From Lachnospiraceae bacterium (lineage in GTDB: Bacteria > Bacillota > Clostridia > Lachnospirales > Lachnospiraceae): a stretch of DNA of 19,672 nt. Both the position numbers and the translations under genes were made by a program. The stretch's first letter is position 1. Each line of letters begins with the position of its first letter. The stretch lies in contig SVEW01000030.1 in NCBI GenBank assembly GCA_015057205.1, forward strand, positions 1-19,672, in the 5' to 3' direction. Shown here piece after piece: positions 1-8,428 of this stretch. The notes below the pieces were generated by a model, which saw nothing but the letters and a program-made list of their open reading frames with translations, did not search any database and had not been told where the DNA came from.

Positions 1-660
1 GTAAAACGTCTGATATCGGATATGGGACATCAGATTCGGACACCCCTTGCCAATATTACTCTTTATACCGGACTTTTGCAGGAAAGGCTGGAAAAATCGG
101 AGGATGCAAAGCTGGCGGAAAAAATTGCAAACAATGCACAGACCTTATCCTTTCATGTGCAGGAACTATTAAAGGCATCCTACGCGGAGCAGGAGCTTAT
201 CTGTGTAAGACCAGAGAAAGCGGCAGTTGCAGATATTGTTCAGGGAGCCGGGCAGCGTGTGGAAGGGCTGGCCATGGATAAAGGGATTTCCATGAGGATA
301 GATTGTGGAAAAGAAATGGCTTTGGCGGATAAGAAGTGGACAGAAGAGGCGCTTTTTAACGTACTGCACAATGCGGTAAAGTATTCGAAGCCCGGCAGTG
401 AGATTGTGGTGGAGACCGAAGGGTATGAAAGCTTTGTTTGTATTCGGGTAAAAGATGAGGGCATCGGCATTCCGGAGGAGGAGACGGGGGCTGTGTGCGG
501 GCGGTTTTACCGGGGCAGCAATGTGACAAAAGAAAAAGGACTTGGAATCGGGTTGTATTTAACCCGAGAAGTCCTAAGACGACAGCAGGGATATTTGAAG
601 ATAACGTCAAAAATTGGAAAGGGTACAACGGTGGCGCTGTACCTTTTAAGGGAAGAATAG
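1..660 (+). CDS. Sensor histidine kinase, C-terminal part (5' end outside window)
   Basis: This is the cytoplasmic kinase half of a two-component sensor; the reading frame is open from base 1, so the N-terminal sensing and membrane part is missing only because the window starts here. The visible 219 residues begin almost at the H box (SDMGHQIRTPL, phosphoacceptor His at residue 10), then show an N box (LHNAVKYS), G1 box (DEGIGIP), F box (GRFYRGS) and G2 box (GLGIGLYL), so it is a complete HisKA plus HATPase_c core. The form of the H box and the ABC transporter genes downstream are typical of envelope-stress or antimicrobial-peptide sensing kinases of Firmicutes. By inference its response regulator lies just upstream, outside the window. 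The ligand cannot be read from this part. Confidence 0.93.
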   Translation, partial: VKRLISDMGHQIRTPLANITLYTGLLQERLEKSEDAKLAEKIANNAQTLSFHVQELLKASYAEQELICVRPEKAAVADIVQGAGQRVEGLAMDKGISMRIDCGKEMALADKKWTEEALFNVLHNAVKYSKPGSEIVVETEGYESFVCIRVKDEGIGIPEEETGAVCGRFYRGSNVTKEKGLGIGLYLTREVLRRQQGYLKITSKIGKGTTVALYLLREE

Positions 661-726
661 CTTCTTGCGTACTTGGAAAAGTGTCGAAACTGTCACTTTT
701 CAGAAAGATTTGCGTAAGAAGCTTTT
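660..726 (+). terminator. Nested hairpin with T-run between kinase and ABC genes (terminator or attenuator)
   Basis: The arms 660-671 and 711-722 pair over 12 positions including two G-U pairs. They enclose a second perfect 8-bp hairpin (GAAAAGTG at 676-683 with CACTTTTC at 694-701). Four T follow directly at 723-726. This fits an intrinsic terminator or partial attenuator that separates kinase expression from transporter expression. The same repeats could instead be a regulator site in DNA. Confidence 0.5.
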
Positions 727-730
727 GTTA

Positions 731-739
731 TGCTATAAC
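731..739 (+). promoter_or_regulatory. Possible extended -10 promoter for the ABC operon
   Basis: TGCTATAAC (731-739) fits an extended -10 element, 24 bases before the ATPase start codon and just after the intergenic hairpin. No good -35 is seen (TTGCGT at 710-715 with an 18-base spacer is poor), which would suit an activator-dependent promoter. In related systems the cognate response regulator switches on the transporter genes; that is inference here. Confidence 0.35.
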
Positions 740-762
740 CACAAAGAGAAAGGTGGTTCAAA

Positions 763-1446
763 ATGAAGATTTTAACAGTTAAGAATTTAAAGAAATACTA
801 TGAAACCGGGGAGAACAGGGTAAAGGCACTGGACGGAATCAATTTGTCCATTGAAAAAGGGGAGTTTTTGGCCATTGTCGGTACTTCCGGAAGCGGAAAG
901 TCTACCCTTTTAAATATGCTGGGGGGACTGGATAATCCGACAGAAGGAGAAGTGGTGATTGACGGTCAGGATATTTCCGGGCTTACGAGAGATGAGTTGA
1001 CGATTTTAAGAAGGCGAAAAATTGGATTCGTTTTTCAAAATTATAATTTGCTGCCGCTTTTGAATGTGTATGAGAATATCGTGCTTCCCATGAAGCTGGA
1101 TGGGAGAATGCCTGATGAAATGGCTGTAGATGAGATTCTTGCACTTTTGCATTTGGAAGAGAAAAAATATGCTATGCCAACCCAGTTATCCGGCGGGCAG
1201 CAGCAACGTGTGGCGCTGGCAAGGGCACTGTTCGGAAAGCCTACCATTGTGCTGGCGGATGAACCTACGGGAAATCTGGACAGTCGTACCAGTCAGGATG
1301 TGTTGGGACTGATGAAGGTATCGGCAGAGAAGCTGGGGCAGACCATTGTGATGATTACCCATAATGAGGAAATTGCGCAGTTGGCAGATCGGATTATCCG
1401 CCTGGAGGATGGCCACATTGTGAGAGGCGGTGAGGAGCATGCTTAA
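763..1446 (+). CDS. ABC transporter ATP-binding protein, MacB/LolD/Bce type
   Basis: This is the nucleotide-binding subunit that powers the FtsX-type permease encoded next. All ABC signatures are present in its 227 residues: Walker A GTSGSGKST (40-48), Q-loop Gln92, signature LSGGQQQ (142-148), Walker B IVLADE followed by PTGNLDS (162-173), and H-loop His200. The LADEPTGNLDS form and the size place it in the MacB/LolD/BceA subfamily, whose members work as mechanotransmission or export machines, often for antimicrobial peptides or lipoproteins. The start has a clear RBS (GAGAAAGG) about 8 bases upstream. Its last 8 bases overlap the preferred permease start, so the two are translationally coupled. 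The substrate is unknown. Confidence 0.96.
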   Translation: MKILTVKNLKKYYETGENRVKALDGINLSIEKGEFLAIVGTSGSGKSTLLNMLGGLDNPTEGEVVIDGQDISGLTRDELTILRRRKIGFVFQNYNLLPLLNVYENIVLPMKLDGRMPDEMAVDEILALLHLEEKKYAMPTQLSGGQQQRVALARALFGKPTIVLADEPTGNLDSRTSQDVLGLMKVSAEKLGQTIVMITHNEEIAQLADRIIRLEDGHIVRGGEEHA

Positions 1447-3937
1447 GGTAGAGAATGGCGGAGTTATCCGAGAGTTAGCAAAGGGCACATACCGGGCAAA
1501 CGGGAAAAAGAATTTACTGACAGTGGTAGCAATTTTTCTTACCACCTTTCTAATCGCCAGCGTACTGTCTCTGGCAGTGGGATATTACCGGGCGGTAACA
1601 CTACGTCAACGACGGATAAATGGGGTGGACTGCGACCTTATTTTGACGGAACCAAGCAACAAACAAATGAAGATTTTGCAGGATATGGAACAGGTAAAAT
1701 ATGCGGGACTAAGTGTGAAGTGTGCGATTGTGTCTGCCTTAAAGGACGTGGAATTGGATAAAGTGCGGCTTTTTTGGGTGGATGAGACCTGTTATAAGAA
1801 ACAGGTGATTCCAGCAGTGACAGAGCAAAAGGGACATTATCCGGTAAAGGAAAATGAAATTATGCTTTCCAAAATGACCTTAAAAGCAATGGGAGTTAAA
1901 AATCCGAAGCTGGGAATGAAACTCCCACTTTCTTATGATACCCTAAAGGAAGGGGATGCAACGAACTATTTCGGGCAGTTTGTTTTAAGCGGTATCTACA
2001 GGGATTATACCGGACGAAAAACCGGCTACGTCTCCAAAGCATTTTTAGAAAAAACCGGAGTGAAGCAAACCGATTTTACCCAGGGAGAGGCAAAGATTTC
2101 TTTGAAAAATCCTTTGTATACCAAAGGGGACCTGGTGCGCATGCAGAAAAAACTAAAACTACAGCATCGGCAGGTTTTGGAGGCAGATGAGTATGCCATC
2201 TTAGAATTTTTGCGTATTATGGCGGGAATGGCGTGCTTTTTACTGTTTGTGTTTGCCAGCGGGTATTTGTTCATTTACAATGTGCAGTACATTTCCGTCA
2301 ATAAGGACATTCGGTATTACGGACAATTAAAGACTCTGGGAACTACAACTGCACAACTGCGGAAAATAGTTAATAAGCAGTTATGGTGGAATGCGGTAGC
2401 GGGAATCGCCAGTGGCATCCTGGTGTCGGCACTTTTGGGAAAAAGGATTCTCGGGGCATGCATGGAGAGTATCGAAGCAGACCTGCATGTTACCGGCTAT
2501 GGATGGGAAATGTGTGGAGTATTTTTCGTAGCAGCATTGTTTGCTTTGGGAGTTACCTTTATGGGAGGGCGAAAGCCTTGTAAAATGGTGGAAAATTATT
2601 CGCCGATGGAGGCTATGGGATTTCTTGGAGAAACCGTGCAGGGTGGTAAGCGTGAGAAAAAGACCAAGGGTGGCAGTATCCGGTCTATGGCTCTTCGCAA
2701 TATGACACGGGATAAAAAGCAGTTTACCGTTATTTTGCTTTCCCTAAGTGTGGCAGTGGCACTGTTTATTATTGTGAATAGTGTGCTTTTGGCCGGAAAT
2801 GCCCGGAACATTCTGAATCAGGTGAGTGATGACGATATGGAAATTCTCAATCTCACGTTGCTGGAAGATGAGGAAAAACAGGTGCTTTCGGAAAATCTGA
2901 TAAATGAGATTTGCGATGTGAAGGGAGTAAAACAGGTTCGACAGTTGACGGGAACCACCGTTTATGTGCCTTATCAGAAGATATATGAGGGCTATTATAA
3001 GGCGTTGTATGCCGGACGGTATTCACCTGGAGATTATGAGAAGGACATGGCGGATTACAAGAAACATCCGGATAGCGGAATGTTTACCTGTCGGTTGATT
3101 GGAGTGGATGATGCAGAATTTGAGCAGTTGAATAAGAGCGTGGAAAAGCCCTTAAGTAAGCAGGAATTCAAGGAAGGAAACGTGGCATTTTTTACGAAAA
3201 ATTTTACACAAGGAGATCATCAAATTCCGGGGAAAACCGTGAAATTTTGCCTATCTTCCGGGAAAAGAGCCGTTTCTCAAAAAATTAAGCTTGGCGCCAT
3301 GCTTGTAAGCACTCCCGCATATTACGCCGCAGGGTATAATCCGGATTTGATTGTGAGTATGCAGTATGTGAAGAAGTTACTGGGGAAAAAGGCATTGACG
3401 GAAATGGTAAAGATTGACTATGAGAAAGCCTATGACAGACAGGCAGAGAAGCAGATTCGGTCACTTTTAAAAGGAAATAAGCTGGTGTCAGTGGAATCAA
3501 AGATAGACCGATTCAACGAAATGAAGAGTGGAGAGAAAAAAATCAAGCTTCTGGGGAACAGTATTGCGTTGTTGATTATGATGCTGGCTCTTTTAAATTT
3601 TGTGAATATGATGTCTGCCGGATTGGAAAGCCGTAAGGCAGAGTTTGCAGTGTTGGAAAGCATCGGAATGACCCGTAAACAGTTACGGGAAATGATTACG
3701 AAAGAGGCGATTTATTATGGCCTATTTGCCATAGGAGTTGCCGGTATCATAGGATTTCCGGTGAGTTACCTTGCCTTTGAAAGTTTTAAACAATATGATA
3801 TTGCTTTCCGGATTCCGTTTTTGTCGGATGCCATTTTGTTTGGGGCAATCATTATGGTATGCGTTGTTACAGCACGTATTATATTTGGCAGAATGCGGAA
3901 GTTTTCAGTGGTGGAATTATTACGGAACGTGGTCTAG
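1439..3937 (+). CDS. FtsX-like ABC transporter permease, two FtsX domains, 8 TM
   Basis: This is the membrane subunit of the transporter, 832 residues from the ATG at 1439. A GTG at 1430 in the same frame would add 3 residues, but MLKVENG... matches the usual N-terminus of this family and GAGAGG at 1422-1427 is better placed for the ATG. Membrane segments lie near residues 27-50, 255-282, 315-333, 357-377, 429-453, 703-727, 756-779 and 794-817. This gives two repeats of one helix, a large extracellular domain (about 200 and 250 residues), then three helices: a duplicated MacB_PCD/FtsX layout rather than the BceB layout with one big loop. With the ATPase and upstream kinase it is best read as a peptide-antibiotic detoxification or envelope-stress transporter; the substrate is inference. 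Confidence 0.92.
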   Translation: MLKVENGGVIRELAKGTYRANGKKNLLTVVAIFLTTFLIASVLSLAVGYYRAVTLRQRRINGVDCDLILTEPSNKQMKILQDMEQVKYAGLSVKCAIVSALKDVELDKVRLFWVDETCYKKQVIPAVTEQKGHYPVKENEIMLSKMTLKAMGVKNPKLGMKLPLSYDTLKEGDATNYFGQFVLSGIYRDYTGRKTGYVSKAFLEKTGVKQTDFTQGEAKISLKNPLYTKGDLVRMQKKLKLQHRQVLEADEYAILEFLRIMAGMACFLLFVFASGYLFIYNVQYISVNKDIRYYGQLKTLGTTTAQLRKIVNKQLWWNAVAGIASGILVSALLGKRILGACMESIEADLHVTGYGWEMCGVFFVAALFALGVTFMGGRKPCKMVENYSPMEAMGFLGETVQGGKREKKTKGGSIRSMALRNMTRDKKQFTVILLSLSVAVALFIIVNSVLLAGNARNILNQVSDDDMEILNLTLLEDEEKQVLSENLINEICDVKGVKQVRQLTGTTVYVPYQKIYEGYYKALYAGRYSPGDYEKDMADYKKHPDSGMFTCRLIGVDDAEFEQLNKSVEKPLSKQEFKEGNVAFFTKNFTQGDHQIPGKTVKFCLSSGKRAVSQKIKLGAMLVSTPAYYAAGYNPDLIVSMQYVKKLLGKKALTEMVKIDYEKAYDRQAEKQIRSLLKGNKLVSVESKIDRFNEMKSGEKKIKLLGNSIALLIMMLALLNFVNMMSAGLESRKAEFAVLESIGMTRKQLREMITKEAIYYGLFAIGVAGIIGFPVSYLAFESFKQYDIAFRIPFLSDAILFGAIIMVCVVTARIIFGRMRKFSVVELLRNVV

Positions 3938-3954
3938 TTCCGTAGAAGATTTTT
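3921..3954 (+). terminator. Hairpin overlapping the permease stop codon, weak terminator
   Basis: TACGGAAC (3921-3928) and GTTCCGTA (3937-3944) form a perfect 8-bp stem around an 8-base loop. The TAG stop (3935-3937) lies at the end of the loop, its last base being the first base of the right arm. Five T follow at 3950-3954, but five bases after the stem, so it is a weak or atypical terminator. Confidence 0.4.
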
Positions 3955-3984
3955 GCAGTAAAAAGTGGAATCTTATGATATAAT
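3953..3984 (+). promoter_or_regulatory. Extended -10 promoter of the nitroreductase operon
   Basis: TGATATAAT (3976-3984) is a perfect extended -10 with a consensus TATAAT hexamer. The nearest -35-like word, TTGCAG (3953-3958), is 20 bases away, too far for a normal pair, so activity would rest on the extended -10. The nitroreductase start codon is 32 bases downstream, with AGGAAGG (4005-4011) as its RBS. Confidence 0.6.
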
Positions 3985-4016
3985 GTTTTTAAGTGGGGAG
4001 AGAAAGGAAGGTAAAA

Positions 4017-4544
4017 ATGAACGAAACGTTGAATGTATTGGAAAGCAGACGCAGCTGCAGAAATTTCAAACCGGATATGGTAAAGGAAGAGGAATTACAG
4101 GCAATTCTTAGAGCGGGAACCTATGCAGCAACCGGCATGGGAAAACAGAGCCCTATCATTATTGCTGTGACAGATAAAAAGCTTCGTGATGAAATCATGG
4201 AAGAGAATCGGAAGATTGGTGGTTGGAATGAAGGGTTTGATCCGTTTTACGGTGCACCGGTAATTCTCATTGTGCTTGCGAAGAAGGATGTGGTTACCCA
4301 TGTTTATGACGGTTCTCTTGTTATGGGAAATCTCATGAATGCGGCGGAGAGTCTGGGTGTTGCAAGTATTTGGATTCATCGAGCAAAAGAGGAGTTTGAG
4401 TCTGAGTTTGGCAAGGCGCTTTTGAAAAAACTGGGCATCGCAGAAGAATACGAAGGAATCGGCCATTGTGCACTTGGCTATGCGGATGGACCGGTTAACG
4501 AAGCTGTGCCAAGAAAAGAGAATTACGTGTTTTACTGTAAATAG
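4017..4544 (+). CDS. Nitroreductase family protein (FMN-dependent)
   Basis: This is a 175-residue flavoprotein of the nitroreductase superfamily, which reduces nitro compounds, quinones or other acceptors with NAD(P)H. The N-terminal VLESRRSCRNFKPD is the standard FMN-phosphate-binding opening (arginines of SRRS..R.F). The middle GSLVMGNLMNAAESLGVAS.WIHRA and the C-terminal LGYADG...PRKENYVFY are typical of the small clostridial nitroreductases. The ATG at 4017 is chosen because AGGAAGG sits 5 bases upstream; a longer frame from a GTG at 3993 would begin in the transcribed leader and lacks an RBS. It is the first gene after the promoter at 3979 and probably leads the operon that continues to SfsA. 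The physiological substrate is not readable. Confidence 0.93.
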   Translation: MNETLNVLESRRSCRNFKPDMVKEEELQAILRAGTYAATGMGKQSPIIIAVTDKKLRDEIMEENRKIGGWNEGFDPFYGAPVILIVLAKKDVVTHVYDGSLVMGNLMNAAESLGVASIWIHRAKEEFESEFGKALLKKLGIAEEYEGIGHCALGYADGPVNEAVPRKENYVFYCK

Positions 4545-4595
4545 TGAATACGGGGTTCTATGAAAGGATAATTCGTAGGTTAGAAGGGGAAAGCT

Positions 4596-6221
4596 ATGAC
4601 TACGTCGGAAGTACTTATGGTAGCAATTGTTGCCAGTATACTTGCCATGTTTTTTGAGGGATTTATAGTCTTTAGAAATCTTAAAAATAAGCTTCATGCA
4701 TATTTGTTTCTTAACTGTGTTACCATGCTTATCAACAATACCGGGTATCTTTTGCAATTGTTGTCAAATGCAGAAGATGCCTATATTGCTGCGCTTAAAT
4801 TTTCTTATTTGGGAAGAGTCTGGATTCTTTTCTCGCTGGTTATGTTTACCATTGAGTTTTGTCATATTAAAATGCCGGAAATTGTTCCAAGAATACTTGC
4901 ATTTATAAATGTGGTGGTGTATTGTTTTATATTTACGTTGAAGGAACATACCCTTTACTATTCTAAAATCTGGTTTGATAAAAACGGAATGTTTCCGGTG
5001 CTTTTGCATAGAAACGGGATTGTACATAAAGCATTTATGCAGTATCAGAGTATCGTTATTGTTGTAATTTTTCTGTGGCTATTTCAGTCGGTAAAGAAAC
5101 ACAAAGGAAAAACTGCAAGAAAACGAGTGTATATTATTATCGGAGGGTTTCTGATTGCGGCCACCCTTTATATGTTGCAGATAGGCCATGTTTTCTTTGT
5201 TACCTATTACTTTGATATTTCTGTTTTGGGTAATGTAGCTATCACCATATCCATGTTTATTGCTATATTTCGGTATAACTTGCTTGGCGTAATTGATATG
5301 GCCAGAGATTACATTGTTGACAGGCTTTCGGAAGGGGTGATTGCGCTGGATGAAAACGGGAGAGTGCAGTATTACAACGAGCATGCAAAAGAACTTTATC
5401 CGGAAATAGTGAGAAGTCCGAAAGAAGTCGTAAACCGATTGCAGGAGGCGATTATGCATGGAGAGACGGTGACGGTAGGCGACCGGTATTATACGCCGGA
5501 GGAAAAAGAACTTTTGGCGGATGGTGAAGTAATTGGAAAATTGTACGCATTGGTGGATACAACGGTGTTAAAACAGCGGGAATACAAGTTAAAATCCGAC
5601 GCAGCAATCTTGGAAATGGCTGCGAATAGCATGAAAGAGCGTCTAAACGCTTCGGAGGAGCTTCTTAGCCAGGATCGGACAATGCGTCATGACAGAAGAC
5701 ATTTTGAGGCACTTATTTTGGCATTGATTCAGGACGGAAGAGTGGAGGAAGCAAGAAAATGTCTGGAGGAACGCCTGGCTCAAGAGCCACATTCTTGTAG
5801 ACGTTATTGTGATAATACGACGGTGAATGCGGCATTGATGCATTATGTCACCATGGCTGAGCGGAATCATATCAAGGTGACGGTAGCTGCTAATATCCCG
5901 TATCATCCGGGAGTGGATGAGATGCAGCTTGCTATTGCCATCAGCAATCTTTTGGAAAATGCCATTCACGGTTGTTTAAGGGTTCCGGAAGCACAACGTT
6001 TTATAGAGATTAGGGCGCGATTCAAGGAACAGCTTCTCTTAGAGATTGTGAATTCCTGCGATGGGAAGCAGACCTTTGATGAAGAAGGACGCCCATTGGC
6101 GGCAGAAGAAGGACATGGAATTGGAACGAAAAGTGTGCTTGATTTTGTAGAAAAGACCGGCAGCGATATTCGATATAGTGTTGCGGAAGGTAAGTTTAGA
6201 GTGCGTATGATTGTAGGGTAA
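4596..6221 (+). CDS. 7TM sensor histidine kinase with GHKL ATPase domain
   Basis: This is a 541-residue membrane sensor. Residues 1-230 hold about seven hydrophobic segments, matching the histidine-kinase N-terminal 7TM region. About 235-325 looks like a PAS-type domain (LSEGVIALDENGRVQYYNEHA). The C-terminus is a GHKL core: phosphoacceptor motif MRHDRRH with His365, N box NLLENAIHG (451-459) and G box GHGIGTKS (506-513). The dimerisation and ATPase form resembles the Spo0B/CitA/AgrC-type kinases, not the HisKA kinase at the left edge. RBS: AGAAGGGGA before the ATG. It is followed after 10 bases by a binding-protein gene, which suggests joint solute sensing. No response regulator lies next to it in the window, so its partner must be elsewhere. 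Confidence 0.9.
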   Translation: MTTSEVLMVAIVASILAMFFEGFIVFRNLKNKLHAYLFLNCVTMLINNTGYLLQLLSNAEDAYIAALKFSYLGRVWILFSLVMFTIEFCHIKMPEIVPRILAFINVVVYCFIFTLKEHTLYYSKIWFDKNGMFPVLLHRNGIVHKAFMQYQSIVIVVIFLWLFQSVKKHKGKTARKRVYIIIGGFLIAATLYMLQIGHVFFVTYYFDISVLGNVAITISMFIAIFRYNLLGVIDMARDYIVDRLSEGVIALDENGRVQYYNEHAKELYPEIVRSPKEVVNRLQEAIMHGETVTVGDRYYTPEEKELLADGEVIGKLYALVDTTVLKQREYKLKSDAAILEMAANSMKERLNASEELLSQDRTMRHDRRHFEALILALIQDGRVEEARKCLEERLAQEPHSCRRYCDNTTVNAALMHYVTMAERNHIKVTVAANIPYHPGVDEMQLAIAISNLLENAIHGCLRVPEAQRFIEIRARFKEQLLLEIVNSCDGKQTFDEEGRPLAAEEGHGIGTKSVLDFVEKTGSDIRYSVAEGKFRVRMIVG

Positions 6222-6231
6222 GGAGCGTTTT

Positions 6232-7545
6232 ATGAAAAAAGGGATAGTAGTGTTAGCGGTGGTGGTAGCCTGCCTAGGTGTTTTTATCGGGTGCAGTAAG
6301 GAGTCTGGAGATGGGAAAATCACCATTACATTTCAAACCTGGAATCCGGCGGATTCCGGACCGGATAGCCCAATCTATAAGATTATTGATTCTTTTGAAC
6401 GGGAAAATCCGGATATTCACGTGGAATATAAATTTGTGGGTTCGAATGCATATCAGGAGCATATGCGGGTGGAACTGATAGGAGAGCATGGCCCTGATTT
6501 ATATGGTATCAGTTCGGGCGCATCCTTTGATGCATTCCGGATGTTTGAGGAAGATGTCACGCCATTTTGCAAAAAATTATGGGGAGAGGACTGGTCTCAT
6601 AAGTTTCTGGATTCCTGTATGGACAGAGTACAGGATGCGGATGGAAAAACCTACGGGCTTCCTCTGGGACAAACCTATGCAGGATATCTGTGGGCGGATG
6701 TAAATATGTTAAAAAAATACGGTTGCGAAGTGCCGCGAAACTACAAAGAAATGCAAGCGACCTGCCGGATTCTTCGGAAAAACGGGCAGGTGCCATTAGC
6801 CATTGGTGCAAAGGATGCATGGATGAATTTGGATATGTGGATGTCCATTGCGGCGGATGTTGACAAAGATGCTTTATACGATGCTATAGAGGGAAAGAAA
6901 AGTTTTGAATCGAAAGGAATGATAGAATCTTTTCAAATATGGCAGGATTGCTTTCAAAATGGAGTGTTTCAGGATAAGGCTATTGATATGCCTATTTATG
7001 ATACCGTGAATGATATGTTTCAGCGGGAGGGGCGTATTCCTATGTTTGCAAACGGTTCCTGGGCAATGAATATGTATACGGTAAGCGATAAGAAAACGCG
7101 GAAAAATTTTGATAAAAAGGGAGCCAATCACGAGGTATTTTTAATTGACTGGAATGGAGATGGAACCGTGGCGCCGGTGACGGGAAGTGCAGATGTGATT
7201 CTTTGTTTGAATCCGGAGTCTGAACATAAAGAGGCTGCGTTTCGGTTTATGGCATATCTGGTGAATGAGGGACAAGAGCTCTTAGTAAATCGGTACCTTG
7301 AGTATATGCCATCACGAGGGGATATGGATTTGAACGTGCAGGGCTTAAGCGAAGATGGAAAAAAGAATCTTTCGTATATCATAGAAAATGGGAAAACGAA
7401 TGTTGCCGGAGCCAGAGGGATTCCGTATGAAGATTTGAATATAGCGGTGTGCGACGCCCTAAAAGAATTGGCACGCGGAAAAATTACTCCTAAAGAAGCG
7501 GCAAAGCAGATTCAGGAAGTTTCAGAGAAAATTGTACGAGAATAA
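6232..7545 (+). CDS. Extracellular solute-binding lipoprotein, family 1 (sugar type)
   Basis: This is a 437-residue secreted binding protein of the ABC sugar-binding class. It begins with a lipoprotein signal (MKKGIVVLAVVVACLGVFIGC; Phe-Ile-Gly-Cys lipobox, Cys21), so it should be tethered to the outer face of the membrane. ITFQTWNP...SPIYKIIDSFERENPDIHVEYK is the usual family 1 opening. Later blocks (YGLPLGQTYAGYLWADVNMLKKYG, FANGSWAMNMY, PVTGSADVILCLN, AAFRFMAYLVNEG) follow the order seen in carbohydrate-binding proteins. AGGAG follows the upstream kinase stop, with 10 bases between genes. No permease or ATPase genes for uptake are nearby, so it may present a ligand to the 7TM kinase or serve a transporter encoded elsewhere. 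Confidence 0.9.
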   Translation: MKKGIVVLAVVVACLGVFIGCSKESGDGKITITFQTWNPADSGPDSPIYKIIDSFERENPDIHVEYKFVGSNAYQEHMRVELIGEHGPDLYGISSGASFDAFRMFEEDVTPFCKKLWGEDWSHKFLDSCMDRVQDADGKTYGLPLGQTYAGYLWADVNMLKKYGCEVPRNYKEMQATCRILRKNGQVPLAIGAKDAWMNLDMWMSIAADVDKDALYDAIEGKKSFESKGMIESFQIWQDCFQNGVFQDKAIDMPIYDTVNDMFQREGRIPMFANGSWAMNMYTVSDKKTRKNFDKKGANHEVFLIDWNGDGTVAPVTGSADVILCLNPESEHKEAAFRFMAYLVNEGQELLVNRYLEYMPSRGDMDLNVQGLSEDGKKNLSYIIENGKTNVAGARGIPYEDLNIAVCDALKELARGKITPKEAAKQIQEVSEKIVRE

Positions 7546-7558
7546 ATATGGAGGCATT

Positions 7559-8392
7559 ATGTTACAAGATATAGAACCAAAGGTGTTGTTAAATGAATTT
7601 CGGCAGCAGGAGGCATCGCAAAGCGATCGTGTAATCGCTATGAAAGGCGGAAAAGTGTTGATGAGGGTTGCCGGAGACGAGGTAATCCTGCCCCGGGTGA
7701 AAGATTTTGCGGATCCGGTATCCCAGTACCGGTATTTGTTTTCGGTAGATGATGAGACCTATGTTTTCCGGACAACGACGATTCCGGAGATTCCGGAAGG
7801 ATTTACCTATGAAGACCGGTTTGCTTTTCGGGATAGGAAACCGGCGGATGTTTGTTTTGCAGGCGTGGTTGGTTACCATTTGGGATTATGGTATGAGCAG
7901 AATCGTTTCTGCGGATGTTGTGGTTCGGCGCTGGAAGCCGGAACCACAGAGCGGTCTTTAGTGTGTCCCAAATGCGGAAATGTGGTGTATCCACGGCTGA
8001 ATCCGGCAGTGATTGTAGCGGTTGTTCACGAGGATAAAATTTTGTTAAGTCGTTACGCCCATGGACATACCAACCGCTATTCTTTAATTGCCGGTTTTTG
8101 CGAAATCGGGGAGTCTGTGGAACAGACGGTGCATCGCGAGGTAATGGAAGAAACCGGCTTAAAGGTTAAGAATTTTAGATATTTTGGCAGTCAGCCCTGG
8201 CCTTTTACCAGTAGCCTTTTGATGGGCTATTTTGTGGAGTTGGATGGAGGGGCAAAGATAACACTGGATGAAACAGAGCTTAGTGAGGCGGTATGGTTTG
8301 ACCGGGAGCACCTGCCGGAAACCCACAGTACTCTAAGCTTGACCTGGACCATGATTGAGTATTTCCGGAATCACCCGGAACTGGAGTTTTAG
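7559..8392 (+). CDS. nudC: NAD(+)/NADH pyrophosphatase (Nudix hydrolase), NudC type
   Basis: This 277-residue enzyme hydrolyses NADH to NMNH and AMP, and NudC proteins also remove NAD caps from RNA. The zinc ribbon has Cys118/Cys121 and Cys136/Cys139. The Nudix box is perfect: Gly179, Glu185, Arg193-Glu194, Glu197-Glu198, Gly200. The NudC-specific SQPWPF motif follows at 211-216 and separates it from other Nudix hydrolases. The ATG at 7559 is chosen because GGAGG sits 4 bases upstream; a TTG at 7532 in the same frame overlaps the preceding gene and lacks an RBS. It lies 13 bases after the binding-protein gene, so it is probably in the same transcript, though the functional link to that gene is not obvious. 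Confidence 0.95.
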   Translation: MLQDIEPKVLLNEFRQQEASQSDRVIAMKGGKVLMRVAGDEVILPRVKDFADPVSQYRYLFSVDDETYVFRTTTIPEIPEGFTYEDRFAFRDRKPADVCFAGVVGYHLGLWYEQNRFCGCCGSALEAGTTERSLVCPKCGNVVYPRLNPAVIVAVVHEDKILLSRYAHGHTNRYSLIAGFCEIGESVEQTVHREVMEETGLKVKNFRYFGSQPWPFTSSLLMGYFVELDGGAKITLDETELSEAVWFDREHLPETHSTLSLTWTMIEYFRNHPELEF

Positions 8393-8428
8393 ACGCAGCG
8401 TATGCAGAAAATGTGGAGGAAAAGGAAA

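Noticed and set aside
1430..1438. GTG start for the permease
   Set aside because: The RBS is too close (2 bases) and family proteins start at the MLKV/MKV position, so the ATG at 1439 is preferred.
4095..4757. 220-residue minus-strand frame over the nitroreductase and kinase start
   Set aside because: Antisense to well-supported coding sequence, with no recognisable domain and no RBS.
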